Positions 16,193 to 25,287 of a DNA stretch of 64,000 nucleotides are shown one piece after another (the first letter of the stretch is position 1; each line of letters starts with the position of its first letter). A program made the translations under genes and the position numbers. Below the pieces are notes generated by a model. The model made no database searches, was not told the origin of the DNA, and saw nothing but the letters and a program-made list of their open reading frames with translations. The stretch spans positions 620,001 through 684,000 of the forward strand of contig NC_015276.1 of the NCBI RefSeq assembly GCF_000192865.1, in the 5' to 3' direction. Source of the DNA: Marinomonas mediterranea MMB-1 (GTDB taxonomy: Bacteria; Pseudomonadota; Gammaproteobacteria; Pseudomonadales; Marinomonadaceae).

Positions 16193-17560
16193 ATGACTCA
16201 GGATATTGTTGTATTGGCGGCTGGAAAAGGCAGTCGTATGAAATCAAGCCTACCAAAAGTGCTGCATAGGCTAGCAAATGAACCTATGGTTCATCGCGTT
16301 CTCAATGTTGCTTCATGTTTATCAGATTCGAAATTGCATCTCGTGGTAGGTCATCAGGGTGAGGTAGTAGAGCAATCTTGTCAAAAATTTAATGCCAATA
16401 TTGTATGGCAGCATAATCCTCAAGGGACAGGAGATGCATTGCGTCGTGCGTCCAGTTCATTGAATGATAATGGTGCCACCTTAACTTTATATGGAGATGT
16501 ACCTTTAATTCGGAAAGAAACTTTAGAGAGAATGATCTCTTTGTCTTCTTTCAATACACTGGTGTTGCTTACGATTGTGCTGGATGACCCTTCTGGCTAT
16601 GGTCGGATCGTCCGGGATGAGCTAGGGAGGGTGATTGCAATCGTTGAGCAAAAAGATGCAAATGATGATGAGCTTGCTATAAACGAAGTCAATACCGGAA
16701 TATTGCTTGCACCTAACGCGCATCTTAAACGCTGGTTAAATGCGCTTACTAATGAAAATGTCCAGAATGAATACTACTTGACGGATATTATCGAAATGGC
16801 TGCAAAAGAGGGAGTTGAGATAGTTACGGTTAGTCCAGAGTTTGAGTGGGAGGTGTCAGGGGTAAATGATCGTGTTCAGCTTGCGGCACTTGAGCGAGTT
16901 TGGCAATGTCGCCAATCCGAAGCCGTTATGAGAAATGGCGCGACTTTAATGGACCCGTCCCGAATTGATATTAGAGGATCGCTTTCTACCGGTCAGGATT
17001 GCGTGATTGATGTCAATTGTGTGTTCGACGGTGATGTGGATTTAGGTAAAGGTGTTCACATTGGTCCAAACTGTATTCTTAAAAACTGCTCTATTGCAGA
17101 TGGTACCGTAATTAAAGCTAATACGATGATCGAAGATTCTGTAGTAGGTGAGTGCTGTGAGATAGGTCCATTTGCTCGCCTTCGACCTGGAACCAAATTA
17201 GCTAAAAAGGCAAAAATTGGAAATTTTGTTGAAACGAAAAAAACAGTGATTGGTGAAGGAAGTAAAGTCAACCATCTAAGTTATATTGGGGATGCTTGCC
17301 TTGGATCAGCAGTGAACGTAGGCGCTGGAACCATTACTTGTAATTACGATGGTGTTAATAAATCTGAAACTCTGATTGGGGATAACGTATTTGTAGGTTC
17401 GAACACCTCTATTGTTGCCCCAATTGAAGTGCAAAGTGGTGCGACGATTGCTGCAGGTTCGACGATAACCAAGACGATTAAAGCCGACCAATTAGCATTT
17501 GGTCGAGCAAAACAAATGAATAAAGATGGTTGGAAACGTCCGACCAAGCGGGAGAAGTAG
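16193..17560 (+). CDS. glmU: Bifunctional GlcNAc-1-P uridyltransferase / GlcN-1-P acetyltransferase
   Basis: Makes UDP-GlcNAc, the precursor of peptidoglycan, lipid A and, here, of the PseB substrate. The N-terminal pyrophosphorylase has LAAGKGSRMKSSLPKVLH (8-25) and YGDVPLI. The C-terminal left-handed beta-helix acetyltransferase shows hexapeptide repeats and the conserved NFVETKKTVIGEGSKVNHLS and AGTITCNYDGVNK blocks. 455 aa is the normal length. glmS starts one nucleotide after the stop codon, so they form an operon. Confidence 0.97.
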   Translation: MTQDIVVLAAGKGSRMKSSLPKVLHRLANEPMVHRVLNVASCLSDSKLHLVVGHQGEVVEQSCQKFNANIVWQHNPQGTGDALRRASSSLNDNGATLTLYGDVPLIRKETLERMISLSSFNTLVLLTIVLDDPSGYGRIVRDELGRVIAIVEQKDANDDELAINEVNTGILLAPNAHLKRWLNALTNENVQNEYYLTDIIEMAAKEGVEIVTVSPEFEWEVSGVNDRVQLAALERVWQCRQSEAVMRNGATLMDPSRIDIRGSLSTGQDCVIDVNCVFDGDVDLGKGVHIGPNCILKNCSIADGTVIKANTMIEDSVVGECCEIGPFARLRPGTKLAKKAKIGNFVETKKTVIGEGSKVNHLSYIGDACLGSAVNVGAGTITCNYDGVNKSETLIGDNVFVGSNTSIVAPIEVQSGATIAAGSTITKTIKADQLAFGRAKQMNKDGWKRPTKREK

Positions 17561-17561
17561 T

Positions 17562-19391
17562 ATGTGTGGGATTGTCGGTGCGATCGCCCAACGTAATGTG
17601 GCAAAGATTTTATTAGAAGGTCTGTCTCGTCTTGAGTATCGTGGTTACGATTCATCAGGTGTTGCCATAAATAATGAGGTCGGAGTTCGAGCGCATCGTG
17701 CGGTCGGAAAAGTTCAGGCGTTAAAAAATAAGTTTGAAGCGACGCCTTTGGATGGAAAAATCGGCATTGCGCACACTCGATGGGCGACACACGGCAAGCC
17801 AACTGAAAATAATGCTCACCCTCATTTTTCTGGTGACGATCTTGCGATCGTTCACAATGGAATTATTGAAAATCACGAAAAATTGCGTACTCGTCTAAAA
17901 GAACAAGGCTATGTTTTTAAGTCTGAAACGGATACTGAGGTGATTGTTCATTTGATACATTATGAGCTACGTGACGAATCTGATTTTTTACTGGCGGTGA
18001 AAAATGCTTTGAAATATCTGGAAGGCGCATTCGCCATTGCCGTTACACTGAATGATCAGAATCATCGGCTTGTCGCCGCACGTAAAGGCAGTCCGCTCGT
18101 AGTTGGTGTAGGTATTGAGGAAAATTTTGTTGCTTCGGATCAACTTGCTCTTTTGCATGTAACAGATCAATTTGTCTTTTTAGAAGAAGGTGATGTAGTG
18201 GAAGTGACTCGTGACGGTGTTACCATTTTTGATTCTAAAGATGTGATTCAAGAGCGTCCGGTTCATGTTTTCAATCATAATGTTGATGCGACTGATAAAG
18301 GTGAATTTCGTCATTACATGATGAAAGAAATCTATGAGCAGCCAAAAGTGATTGCTGCGTGCTTAGAAGGACGTATTAGTGACAACAAGGTTCTGACCGA
18401 TTGTTTCGGGGTAGATTCAAGTTTCCTGAAAAGTGTCGAGAATGTCCATATCATAGCGTGTGGGACAAGCTATCATGCCGGTATGGTAGCAAAATATTGG
18501 ATCGAGGATTTGGCTAACCTGCCTTGTACGGTAGAAGTTGCGAGTGAGTATCGCTACCGCAAAGTGGCAGTACCTAAAGATACGCTATTCTTGACTTTGT
18601 CTCAATCTGGTGAGACGGCCGATACGCTTGCAGCGCTGCGTAAGGCGAAAGAGCTAGGTTACTTGACTTCATTAGCGATATGTAACGTCCCTTCTTCAAC
18701 GTTAGTGCGTGAATCGGCGTTAACGCTTCTTACCAATGCCGGAGCTGAAATCGGTGTTGCGTCTACTAAAGCCTTTACGACCCAGTTGACGGCACTATTG
18801 ATAACCTCTATCGCGATTGCGAGTGAGAAGGAAGCTTTGTCAGCTATTAAGGAAGCTGAGTTGGTTAATTCTATGCGCTCTTTGCCAGCTCACATCGATG
18901 AAGCTTTAAAGCAAGATGTTGCAATTAAAAAGGTGTCGGATCGATTTGCGAATAAGCACAACGCCTTGTTTCTTGGGCGTGGGCCGATGTTTCCAATTGC
19001 GTTAGAAGGGTCATTGAAGCTGAAAGAAATTTCTTACATTCATGCAGAAGCTTACCCAGCAGGTGAGCTTAAGCATGGGCCGCTAGCGCTAGTCGATGAA
19101 GATATGCCCATTATTACAATGGTTCCTCACAATAGTATGCTCGATAAGTTGAAGTCTAACCTACAAGAGGTTGCGGCTCGTGGCGGTGAGTTGTATGTGT
19201 TTGCGGACAAAGATGCAGAGCTTCAAAATACAGAGGGCGTGATATTTACCGAAGTTCCAAAAGTAGATGAGATTTTAGAACCAATAGTTCATACTATCCC
19301 ACTGCAGCTTTTGTCCTATCATGTAGCTGTAGTAAAGGGCACTGATGTGGATCAACCTAGAAATTTGGCAAAGTCAGTTACCGTAGAGTAG
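17562..19391 (+). CDS. glmS: Glutamine-fructose-6-phosphate aminotransferase
   Basis: Forms glucosamine-6-phosphate from fructose-6-phosphate and glutamine. The catalytic Cys follows the initiator Met (MCGIVGAI), and N-terminal nucleophile hydrolase motifs THGKPTENNAHPH and VHNGIIENH are present. Two SIS sugar-isomerase domains follow (CGTSYHAG, SQSGETADT and GRGPMFPIALEG), ending with the highly conserved DQPRNLAKSVTVE. ATG 17562, not the in-frame ATG at 17526 inside glmU, is the start because Cys must directly follow Met. 609 aa. Confidence 0.97.
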   Translation: MCGIVGAIAQRNVAKILLEGLSRLEYRGYDSSGVAINNEVGVRAHRAVGKVQALKNKFEATPLDGKIGIAHTRWATHGKPTENNAHPHFSGDDLAIVHNGIIENHEKLRTRLKEQGYVFKSETDTEVIVHLIHYELRDESDFLLAVKNALKYLEGAFAIAVTLNDQNHRLVAARKGSPLVVGVGIEENFVASDQLALLHVTDQFVFLEEGDVVEVTRDGVTIFDSKDVIQERPVHVFNHNVDATDKGEFRHYMMKEIYEQPKVIAACLEGRISDNKVLTDCFGVDSSFLKSVENVHIIACGTSYHAGMVAKYWIEDLANLPCTVEVASEYRYRKVAVPKDTLFLTLSQSGETADTLAALRKAKELGYLTSLAICNVPSSTLVRESALTLLTNAGAEIGVASTKAFTTQLTALLITSIAIASEKEALSAIKEAELVNSMRSLPAHIDEALKQDVAIKKVSDRFANKHNALFLGRGPMFPIALEGSLKLKEISYIHAEAYPAGELKHGPLALVDEDMPIITMVPHNSMLDKLKSNLQEVAARGGELYVFADKDAELQNTEGVIFTEVPKVDEILEPIVHTIPLQLLSYHVAVVKGTDVDQPRNLAKSVTVE

Positions 19392-19454
19392 TCGTCTAAT
19401 ACTCAAAATTATGCTTATGTGTCTATTGTTAAACTGTATTTTCAATGAGTTTAT

Positions 19455-20150
19455 ATGAAAAATTTGGTAATAATTCCTGCGCGAGGCGGTTCTAAAGGTA
19501 TTCCTAGAAAGAATGTTAGGATAATTGCTGGTAAGCCGTTGATTAAATGGTCAATTGAGCATGCGTTAGATAGTGGTGCAGATAGAGTGTTGGTGTCTAC
19601 TGATGATGATGAGATTGCCGAGGTTGCGTTAAAAAGTGGTGCAGAGGTGCCATTTTTAAGACCTAGCAATATATCTGGGGACTTAGCGACAACCGAGTCT
19701 GCCTTAATACATGCTCTGGAGTGGTTGGAAGAAAATGAAAACTATGTTCCTGATAATGTGATTTTGCTACAGGCAACATCTCCAATAAGAAAGAAAGGAG
19801 CGATTGATGAGGCTGTTTCTCAGATGCTAGAGGAGGGTGGCGATTCCTTGCTTTCTGTTTCTTCATTCGAACATTTCTTATGGAGGGATAAAAAATTGCC
19901 TATAGCTTCTTATGATTTTAAGTCTAGGCCTAGGCGTCAGGACTTGGATCCAGATCAACTGAGTTTTGTTGAAAATGGCTCGATATATGTTACAAAGTTG
20001 AATGTTTTGATGGCTAATAAAAATCGTTTGGGCGGAAAAATTTGTTTATATGTTATGGATGATGTGAGTAAATATGAAATTGATACTCAATTAGATTGGG
20101 TTATTTGTGAGTCTATTCTAACAGCAGTTGGATCTGGTGGTTTAGTATGA
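19455..20150 (+). CDS. neuA: CMP-nonulosonate cytidylyltransferase (NeuA-like)
   Basis: Activates a nine-carbon acidic sugar with CTP. It starts with the family motif IIPARGGSKGIPRKN (residues 5-19) and has SDDxE-type STDDDEIAE, LLQATSPIRKK and a late ENGSIYVTK. 231 aa is the usual size of bacterial single-domain NeuA/LegF enzymes. It is clearly different from the second CMP-sugar synthetase at 24601 (PseF). The ATG of the next gene overlaps its stop codon by 4 nt, so it is coupled to the NeuB fusion, which presumably supplies its substrate. The precise sugar (neuraminic, legionaminic or other) cannot be read from sequence. Confidence 0.85.
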   Translation: MKNLVIIPARGGSKGIPRKNVRIIAGKPLIKWSIEHALDSGADRVLVSTDDDEIAEVALKSGAEVPFLRPSNISGDLATTESALIHALEWLEENENYVPDNVILLQATSPIRKKGAIDEAVSQMLEEGGDSLLSVSSFEHFLWRDKKLPIASYDFKSRPRRQDLDPDQLSFVENGSIYVTKLNVLMANKNRLGGKICLYVMDDVSKYEIDTQLDWVICESILTAVGSGGLV

Positions 20151-22399
20151 TGATAGTGAATAATGTTGAGAAGTTTTGTGTATTGAAAGGCGAAACGGTT
20201 CTTAAGGCTCTCAACAAAATTACCGAAAATAAAATGCATGTGGTTTTTGTTATCTCTGATGAGGGGGATTTAGTAGGTTCTTTTTCTGATGGAGATTTTC
20301 GTCGTTGGTTGATATCGTCGGAAAATGGGGCAACTAATTTAAATGAGCTTGTTGAGAATGTGATGAATGTTGCTCCTCGTTCATGTGATATTTCCGAATC
20401 GCCGAATATTATAAAGGGATACTTCAGTGAGTCTGTGTTGGTTTTGCCTTTGTTGGATTCTAGTGGTCGACTTATATCTGTTGCAATCTCGGAAAAAGAA
20501 GGGCTTTCTATTGGAGGGGTTGCAATAGATAAGGCTTCGCCAGCTTTTATTATTGCTGAAATTGGAAATAATCACAATGGAGATATATTATTGGCGAAGC
20601 ATTTGGTCGATCTGGCGTTTGAGGCCAACGCTGACTGTGTGAAATTTCAAATGAGGGATGTTCCTAGTCTTTATAAGAATGGAGGAGGTCTTGATTTATC
20701 TGCAGATCTAGGTGCCCAATATACAATGGATCTTTTGTCCAAATTTCAGCTTAAAAAATCTGAACTTTTGGAGGTTTTTGATTATTGTAAAACGCTTGGT
20801 TTAACTCCTTTATGTACTCCTTGGGACTTAAAAAGTCTTAAAGTTTTAGAAGACTATGGAATGGAGGCATATAAAGTTGCTTCAGCGGATTTTACTAATC
20901 ATGAGTTACTAGCTGCTTTGGCAGCGACAGGAAAACCTTTAATATGTTCGACAGGAATGTCGACAGAAGCGGAAATTAAAAAGTCTGTGTCATTTCTTAA
21001 TAAATTGGGCGCGCAATATGTTGTTCTGCATTGTAACTCTACCTACCCTACTCCTTTTAAAGATGTAAATTTGGCTTATATAAAACGTTTAGAAGATATA
21101 GTTGAAGGAGTTGTTGGCTACTCAGGACATGAGCGAGGGATATCGGTTCCTGTTGCTGCAGTTGCATTGGGAGCTAAGGTTATTGAGAAGCACTTCACTA
21201 TCGATAAAACTATGGAAGGGAATGACCATAAAGTATCTCTTTTGCCTGAAGAGTTTGCTGAAATGGTTGTTAAAATTCGAGAGGTTGAAGAGGCGATGGG
21301 CAATGACGAAGAGAGGTGTATATCTCAGGGCGAAATGCTCAATCGCGAAACGTTAGCTAAAAGTATTGTGGCGGCAGCTTCGTTGAAAAAGGGACAGTTA
21401 GTTACTAGGAATGTCCTTAAAATAATGAGCCCCGGACAAGGTCTGCAGCCAGTCTATATTGATGAGCTTGTTGGTAGGCCTGCCAAGCGAGATATTTCAG
21501 AGGGTGATTATTTTTATGAGTCTGATTTAGATGGTGAGATATTGGAGGCAAGGGATTATGCTTTTAATAGGCCGTTTGGAATACCCGTTAGGTATCATGA
21601 TTATGCAAAACTAATAAAGAAAACAAATATAAATTTTGTTGAATTCCACCTGAGTTATCAGGATATGGAGTTGGACATTTCAGACTTTTTTGATGGTGAG
21701 CAAGCGATTGGTTTTGCGGTTCATAGCCCTGAACTTTTTGCAGGAGACCATATTCTTGATTTGGCATCTTATGATGACGAATATAGAGAGAAATCTATAT
21801 TCGAACTTAATCGGGTTTGCAACATAGCTAGGTCGTTAAAGAGTTATTTTTCAAAAACGGAAAATCCTGTCGTAGTTGTGAATGCTGGAGGCTTTGATTC
21901 TTCAGGCTTTATTAGTTCAGAAGATAGAGTGCGAAAGTACAGGCTAGTTGCTGATTGTCTTAACAGAGTCGACTTGTCTGGGGTGCAATTATCAATTCAA
22001 ACTATGCCTCCCTTTCCGTGGCACTTTGGCGGTCAGAGTTATCACAACCTGTTTGTAGATCCAAGTGAAATAGCTGAGTTCTGTCGGAAATACGGTTACC
22101 ATGTTTGCTTTGACGTGTCGCACTCGATGATGGCATGTAATTATTATGGGTGGAATCTTAGTGATTTTACTTCAAAAATAGCTAAATTTATAAATCATAT
22201 GCATATTGTAGATGCTCTAGGCGTTGATGGAGAGGGGGTTCAAATAGGTAAAGGGGATGTTCATTTTGAGCAGTTGGCATCTGATTTGTCTGAGTTGGCA
22301 CCTAACGTTCAATTTATTCCAGAAGTTTGGCAAGGTCATAAGAATGACGGAGAAGGTTTCTGGCAGGCTTTATCATTTTTGGAAAAGCAAAAAATATAG
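20147..22399 (+). CDS. CBS - NeuB (nonulosonate synthase) - SAF - TIM-barrel fusion protein
   Basis: A 750-aa multidomain enzyme. Residues about 1-118 form a CBS domain pair. About 132-400 is a NeuB-type synthase (FIIAEIGNNHNGD, CTPWDLKSL, KVASADFTN, STGMSTEAE, HCNSTYPTP, VGYSGHERG, EKHFTIDK), which condenses phosphoenolpyruvate with a hexosamine derivative. About 400-462 is the SAF/antifreeze-like lid (LKKGQLVTR, MSPGQGLQP). About 480-745 resembles a sugar-isomerase/AP-endonuclease TIM barrel with CFDVSH, NHMHIVDA and FIPEVWQGH as likely metal ligands. The usual Glu of the ENMP motif is Gln (QTMPPF), so isomerase activity is uncertain. Coupled to the NeuA-like gene. No dedicated NeuC- or Leg-type genes are nearby. 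Confidence 0.85.
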   Translation: MMIVNNVEKFCVLKGETVLKALNKITENKMHVVFVISDEGDLVGSFSDGDFRRWLISSENGATNLNELVENVMNVAPRSCDISESPNIIKGYFSESVLVLPLLDSSGRLISVAISEKEGLSIGGVAIDKASPAFIIAEIGNNHNGDILLAKHLVDLAFEANADCVKFQMRDVPSLYKNGGGLDLSADLGAQYTMDLLSKFQLKKSELLEVFDYCKTLGLTPLCTPWDLKSLKVLEDYGMEAYKVASADFTNHELLAALAATGKPLICSTGMSTEAEIKKSVSFLNKLGAQYVVLHCNSTYPTPFKDVNLAYIKRLEDIVEGVVGYSGHERGISVPVAAVALGAKVIEKHFTIDKTMEGNDHKVSLLPEEFAEMVVKIREVEEAMGNDEERCISQGEMLNRETLAKSIVAAASLKKGQLVTRNVLKIMSPGQGLQPVYIDELVGRPAKRDISEGDYFYESDLDGEILEARDYAFNRPFGIPVRYHDYAKLIKKTNINFVEFHLSYQDMELDISDFFDGEQAIGFAVHSPELFAGDHILDLASYDDEYREKSIFELNRVCNIARSLKSYFSKTENPVVVVNAGGFDSSGFISSEDRVRKYRLVADCLNRVDLSGVQLSIQTMPPFPWHFGGQSYHNLFVDPSEIAEFCRKYGYHVCFDVSHSMMACNYYGWNLSDFTSKIAKFINHMHIVDALGVDGEGVQIGKGDVHFEQLASDLSELAPNVQFIPEVWQGHKNDGEGFWQALSFLEKQKI

Positions 22400-22415
22400 T
22401 TGTAAGGGTAAGTAA

Positions 22416-23429
22416 ATGTTGAATAATAAGGTTGTTTTGATCACTGGTGGAACTGGCTCATTTGGTAAACAATTCATTAGCACTATCTTGAATAGATACC
22501 CAGATGTTAAGAAAATTGTCATCTTTTCTCGCGACGAGCTTAAGCAGTTTGACTTAAGGCAAAAATATCCTCATGCTGAGTATCCAAAATTACGTTTTTT
22601 TATAGGCGATGTTCGTGACCGAAGTCGAATGATTCAAGCTTGTGAAGGTGTGGATGTAATAATTCACGCGGCTGCGATTAAGCAGGTAGATACAGCTGAA
22701 TATAATCCTACAGAGTGTATTCGTACTAATATTGATGGCGCGGAAAATGTTATTCAGGCTGCATTGCAATGTGGTGTGCAAGATGTTGTGGCTTTATCAA
22801 CAGACAAGGCTTGCGCGCCTATTAATTTGTATGGGGCGACTAAGTTAGTATCTGACAAGCTGTTTACTGCGGCTAATAACATTCGTGGATCAAAAGATAT
22901 TCGTTTTAGTGTAGTTCGCTATGGAAATGTTATGGGGTCTAGAGGGTCGGTTATACCTTTCTTTATGGGTAAGCGAAAAGAAGGGGTATTGCCAATCACT
23001 CATGAAGAAATGACCCGTTTCAATATTTCATTGCAAGATGGAGTGAATATGGTCATGTATGCTTTAGAGCACCATTTGGGGGGGGAGATTTTTGTGCCCA
23101 AAATTCCTTCATATAAAATTCTTGATATTGCTAAAGCGATTGCGCCCGAGTGTGAAACTAAAGTGGTTGGTATTCGTCCTGGTGAGAAACTGCATGAGGA
23201 AATGATAACAGACACAGACTCGCTAAATACTATTGATTTAGGCGAGTATTATGCTATTTTGCCTTCAGTGTCTTTTAATTATTCTGAAAGTGAGTATGTA
23301 GCACATCATGATGCTCAAAAAGTTCCTTTTGGATTTAAATATAATTCAGGGACAAATACAGAATGGGAAACAATAGATAGCTTACGTGGTTTAATAAGAG
23401 AGCACGTAGATCCTAATTTTACAATGTGA
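22416..23429 (+). CDS. pseB: UDP-GlcNAc 4,6-dehydratase (inverting)
   Basis: First enzyme of pseudaminic acid synthesis: converts UDP-GlcNAc to UDP-2-acetamido-2,6-dideoxy-L-arabino-hexos-4-ulose. A short-chain dehydrogenase with NAD(P) motif TGGTGSFG (residues 10-17), SRDELKQ, the catalytic STDKA...YGATK pattern (the Lys and flanking residues of the PseB/FlaA1 family) and the late GIRPGEKLHEEMI. 337 aa matches characterised PseB. Its stop codon overlaps the GTG start of pseC. Confidence 0.95.
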   Translation: MLNNKVVLITGGTGSFGKQFISTILNRYPDVKKIVIFSRDELKQFDLRQKYPHAEYPKLRFFIGDVRDRSRMIQACEGVDVIIHAAAIKQVDTAEYNPTECIRTNIDGAENVIQAALQCGVQDVVALSTDKACAPINLYGATKLVSDKLFTAANNIRGSKDIRFSVVRYGNVMGSRGSVIPFFMGKRKEGVLPITHEEMTRFNISLQDGVNMVMYALEHHLGGEIFVPKIPSYKILDIAKAIAPECETKVVGIRPGEKLHEEMITDTDSLNTIDLGEYYAILPSVSFNYSESEYVAHHDAQKVPFGFKYNSGTNTEWETIDSLRGLIREHVDPNFTM

Positions 23430-24601
23430 GTATTATCGTGATTCCATATGGTAGACAGGAAATAAAGCAACAAGACATTGACGCGGTAGTTGATGTCTTG
23501 AAATCAGACTTTCTTACGCAGGGACCTCAAGTTCCCGCGTTTGAAGCCTCTCTAATGGGTGCGACAGGTGCGAAATTTGCCTTTGCCGTTAACAGTGCAA
23601 CCTCTGCTTTGCATATTGCTTGTTTGGCGTTAGGGGTAGGAAAAGGAGATGTGCTATGGACGTCTCCTGTAACGTTTGTTGCGTCAGCAAACTGTGGTTT
23701 ATATTGTGGGGCATCAGTAGATTTTATCGATATTGATCCAGCTACCTATAACCTTTGCCCAATTGCATTAGAGGTAAAGCTAAAACTAGCTAAATTAAAT
23801 GGCTCCTTACCTAAGGTTGTCGTCGCTGTGCATTTATGTGGTCAGCCTTGCGATATGAAAGCGATTCATGCGTTATCGGTTGAGTATGGTTTCAAAGTAA
23901 TTGAAGATGCTTCACATGCAATCGGTGGGCGTTATTTAGATAAGCCTATTGGTGCGTGTGACTACAGTGATGTAACTGTATTTAGCTTTCATCCTGTTAA
24001 GATCGTTACTACAGCTGAGGGTGGTGCTGCGCTGACGAATGATAAAGCTCTTGCCGATAAAATGACTTTATACCGCAGTCATGGAATAACGCGTGATGAA
24101 GTTCTCATGGAAAATCTTCCTCATGGTGGCTGGTATTATGAGCAAATAGATTTAGGTTTTAACTACCGAATGACTGAGTTACAGGCAGCGTTGGGTGTAT
24201 CACAGATAGCGCGTTTAGGCGAATTTGTAGCAGCACGTCATCAGCTTGCTGAGCGGTACTACGAAAAGCTTGCAGATTTACCTATTACATTACCATATCA
24301 ATTGCCTAATACCTACTCAGGCTTGCATTTGTTTGTGATCCGTTTAAAACTAGACGAAATTTCAAAAACACATAGAGAAGTGTTTGATGAGCTTAGAGAA
24401 AACGGTATTGGCGTTAATGTGCATTATATTCCTGTTCATTTACAGCCGTATTATCAACATATGGGCTTCAAAAAAGGCGACTTTCCGAATGCAGAAAGTT
24501 ACTACACTAATGTAATTTCTTTGCCTATGTTTCATGCGATGACTTATGAACAGCAAGATGAAGTGATTCATGTATTAACGAAGGTGCTTGCGACTAAATA
24601 A
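23426..24601 (+). CDS. pseC: UDP-4-keto-sugar aminotransferase of pseudaminic acid synthesis
   Basis: PLP-dependent transaminase of the DegT/DnrJ/EryC1 family that makes UDP-4-amino-4,6-dideoxy-AltNAc. Motifs are IPYGRQEI near the start, SATSALHIA, EDASHAIGG and FSFHPVKIVTTAEGG, where the Lys is the Schiff-base residue. 391 aa is typical. The GTG start overlaps the pseB stop by 4 nt, and the stop shares one base with the pseF ATG. Confidence 0.94.
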   Translation: MSIIVIPYGRQEIKQQDIDAVVDVLKSDFLTQGPQVPAFEASLMGATGAKFAFAVNSATSALHIACLALGVGKGDVLWTSPVTFVASANCGLYCGASVDFIDIDPATYNLCPIALEVKLKLAKLNGSLPKVVVAVHLCGQPCDMKAIHALSVEYGFKVIEDASHAIGGRYLDKPIGACDYSDVTVFSFHPVKIVTTAEGGAALTNDKALADKMTLYRSHGITRDEVLMENLPHGGWYYEQIDLGFNYRMTELQAALGVSQIARLGEFVAARHQLAERYYEKLADLPITLPYQLPNTYSGLHLFVIRLKLDEISKTHREVFDELRENGIGVNVHYIPVHLQPYYQHMGFKKGDFPNAESYYTNVISLPMFHAMTYEQQDEVIHVLTKVLATK

Positions 24602-25287
24602 TGAATATTGCAATCATTCCTGCTCGTGGTGGCAGCAAGCGGATACCGCGTAAAAATATCAAGCTATTTTATGGCAAACCTATGATAGCGTATTCAATTG
24701 AGGCGGCATTAGAGAGTGGTTGCTTTGATAAAATCATTGTCTCAACTGATGATAATGAAATTGCGGGGATTGCCAGACAATATGGCGCACAAGTGCCGTT
24801 TATTCGTCCTGCAAAAATCGCTGATGACTATGCAACTACTCTAGATGTGATTGCGCATGCTCTGAAATGGTGTGCAGATGATGGGATGGTGATTACAAAT
24901 GCTTGCTGTATCTACGCCACTGCGCCTTTTATTAGTGCATCAAGCCTAAAAGAAGGGTTAGCTGCCTTATCAGATGAAACGGTGTGTTATGCGTTTAGTG
25001 CGACTAGTTACGCTTTTCCTATACAGCGTGCGATCAAAATAGACAAAGAGTGTCGAGTTGATATGTTCCAACCTGAATATTTGAATACACGTTCACAGGA
25101 TTTGGAGGAAGCATATCATGACGCAGGTCAATTTTATTGGGGCAAAGCCCAGGTATTTTTAGAGAAAAGAGCGATTTTTGACTCGAATTCAAAGGCTGTC
25201 CTTTTGCCACGTAAAAGAGTCCAGGATATAGACACTCAAGAAGACTGGGAATTAGCTGAAGCCTTATATCGAGTTATTGAATGCTAA
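24601..25287 (+). CDS. pseF: Pseudaminic acid cytidylyltransferase
   Basis: Charges pseudaminic acid with CMP. It has the cytidylyltransferase start motif IIPARGGSKRIPRKN (residues 4-18), VSTDDNEIA, YATAPFI and the PseF-typical EAYHDAGQFYW. 228 aa. Overlaps pseC by one base and pseG by 7 bases, showing translational coupling in the pathway. Confidence 0.93.
   Translation: MNIAIIPARGGSKRIPRKNIKLFYGKPMIAYSIEAALESGCFDKIIVSTDDNEIAGIARQYGAQVPFIRPAKIADDYATTLDVIAHALKWCADDGMVITNACCIYATAPFISASSLKEGLAALSDETVCYAFSATSYAFPIQRAIKIDKECRVDMFQPEYLNTRSQDLEEAYHDAGQFYWGKAQVFLEKRAIFDSNSKAVLLPRKRVQDIDTQEDWELAEALYRVIEC

Noticed and set aside
15844..19454. JUMPstart/ops element (GGCGGTAG) ahead of the glycan operon
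   Set aside because: I did not find the ops octamer upstream of glmU or the NeuA-like gene, so RfaH-type control is not supported.
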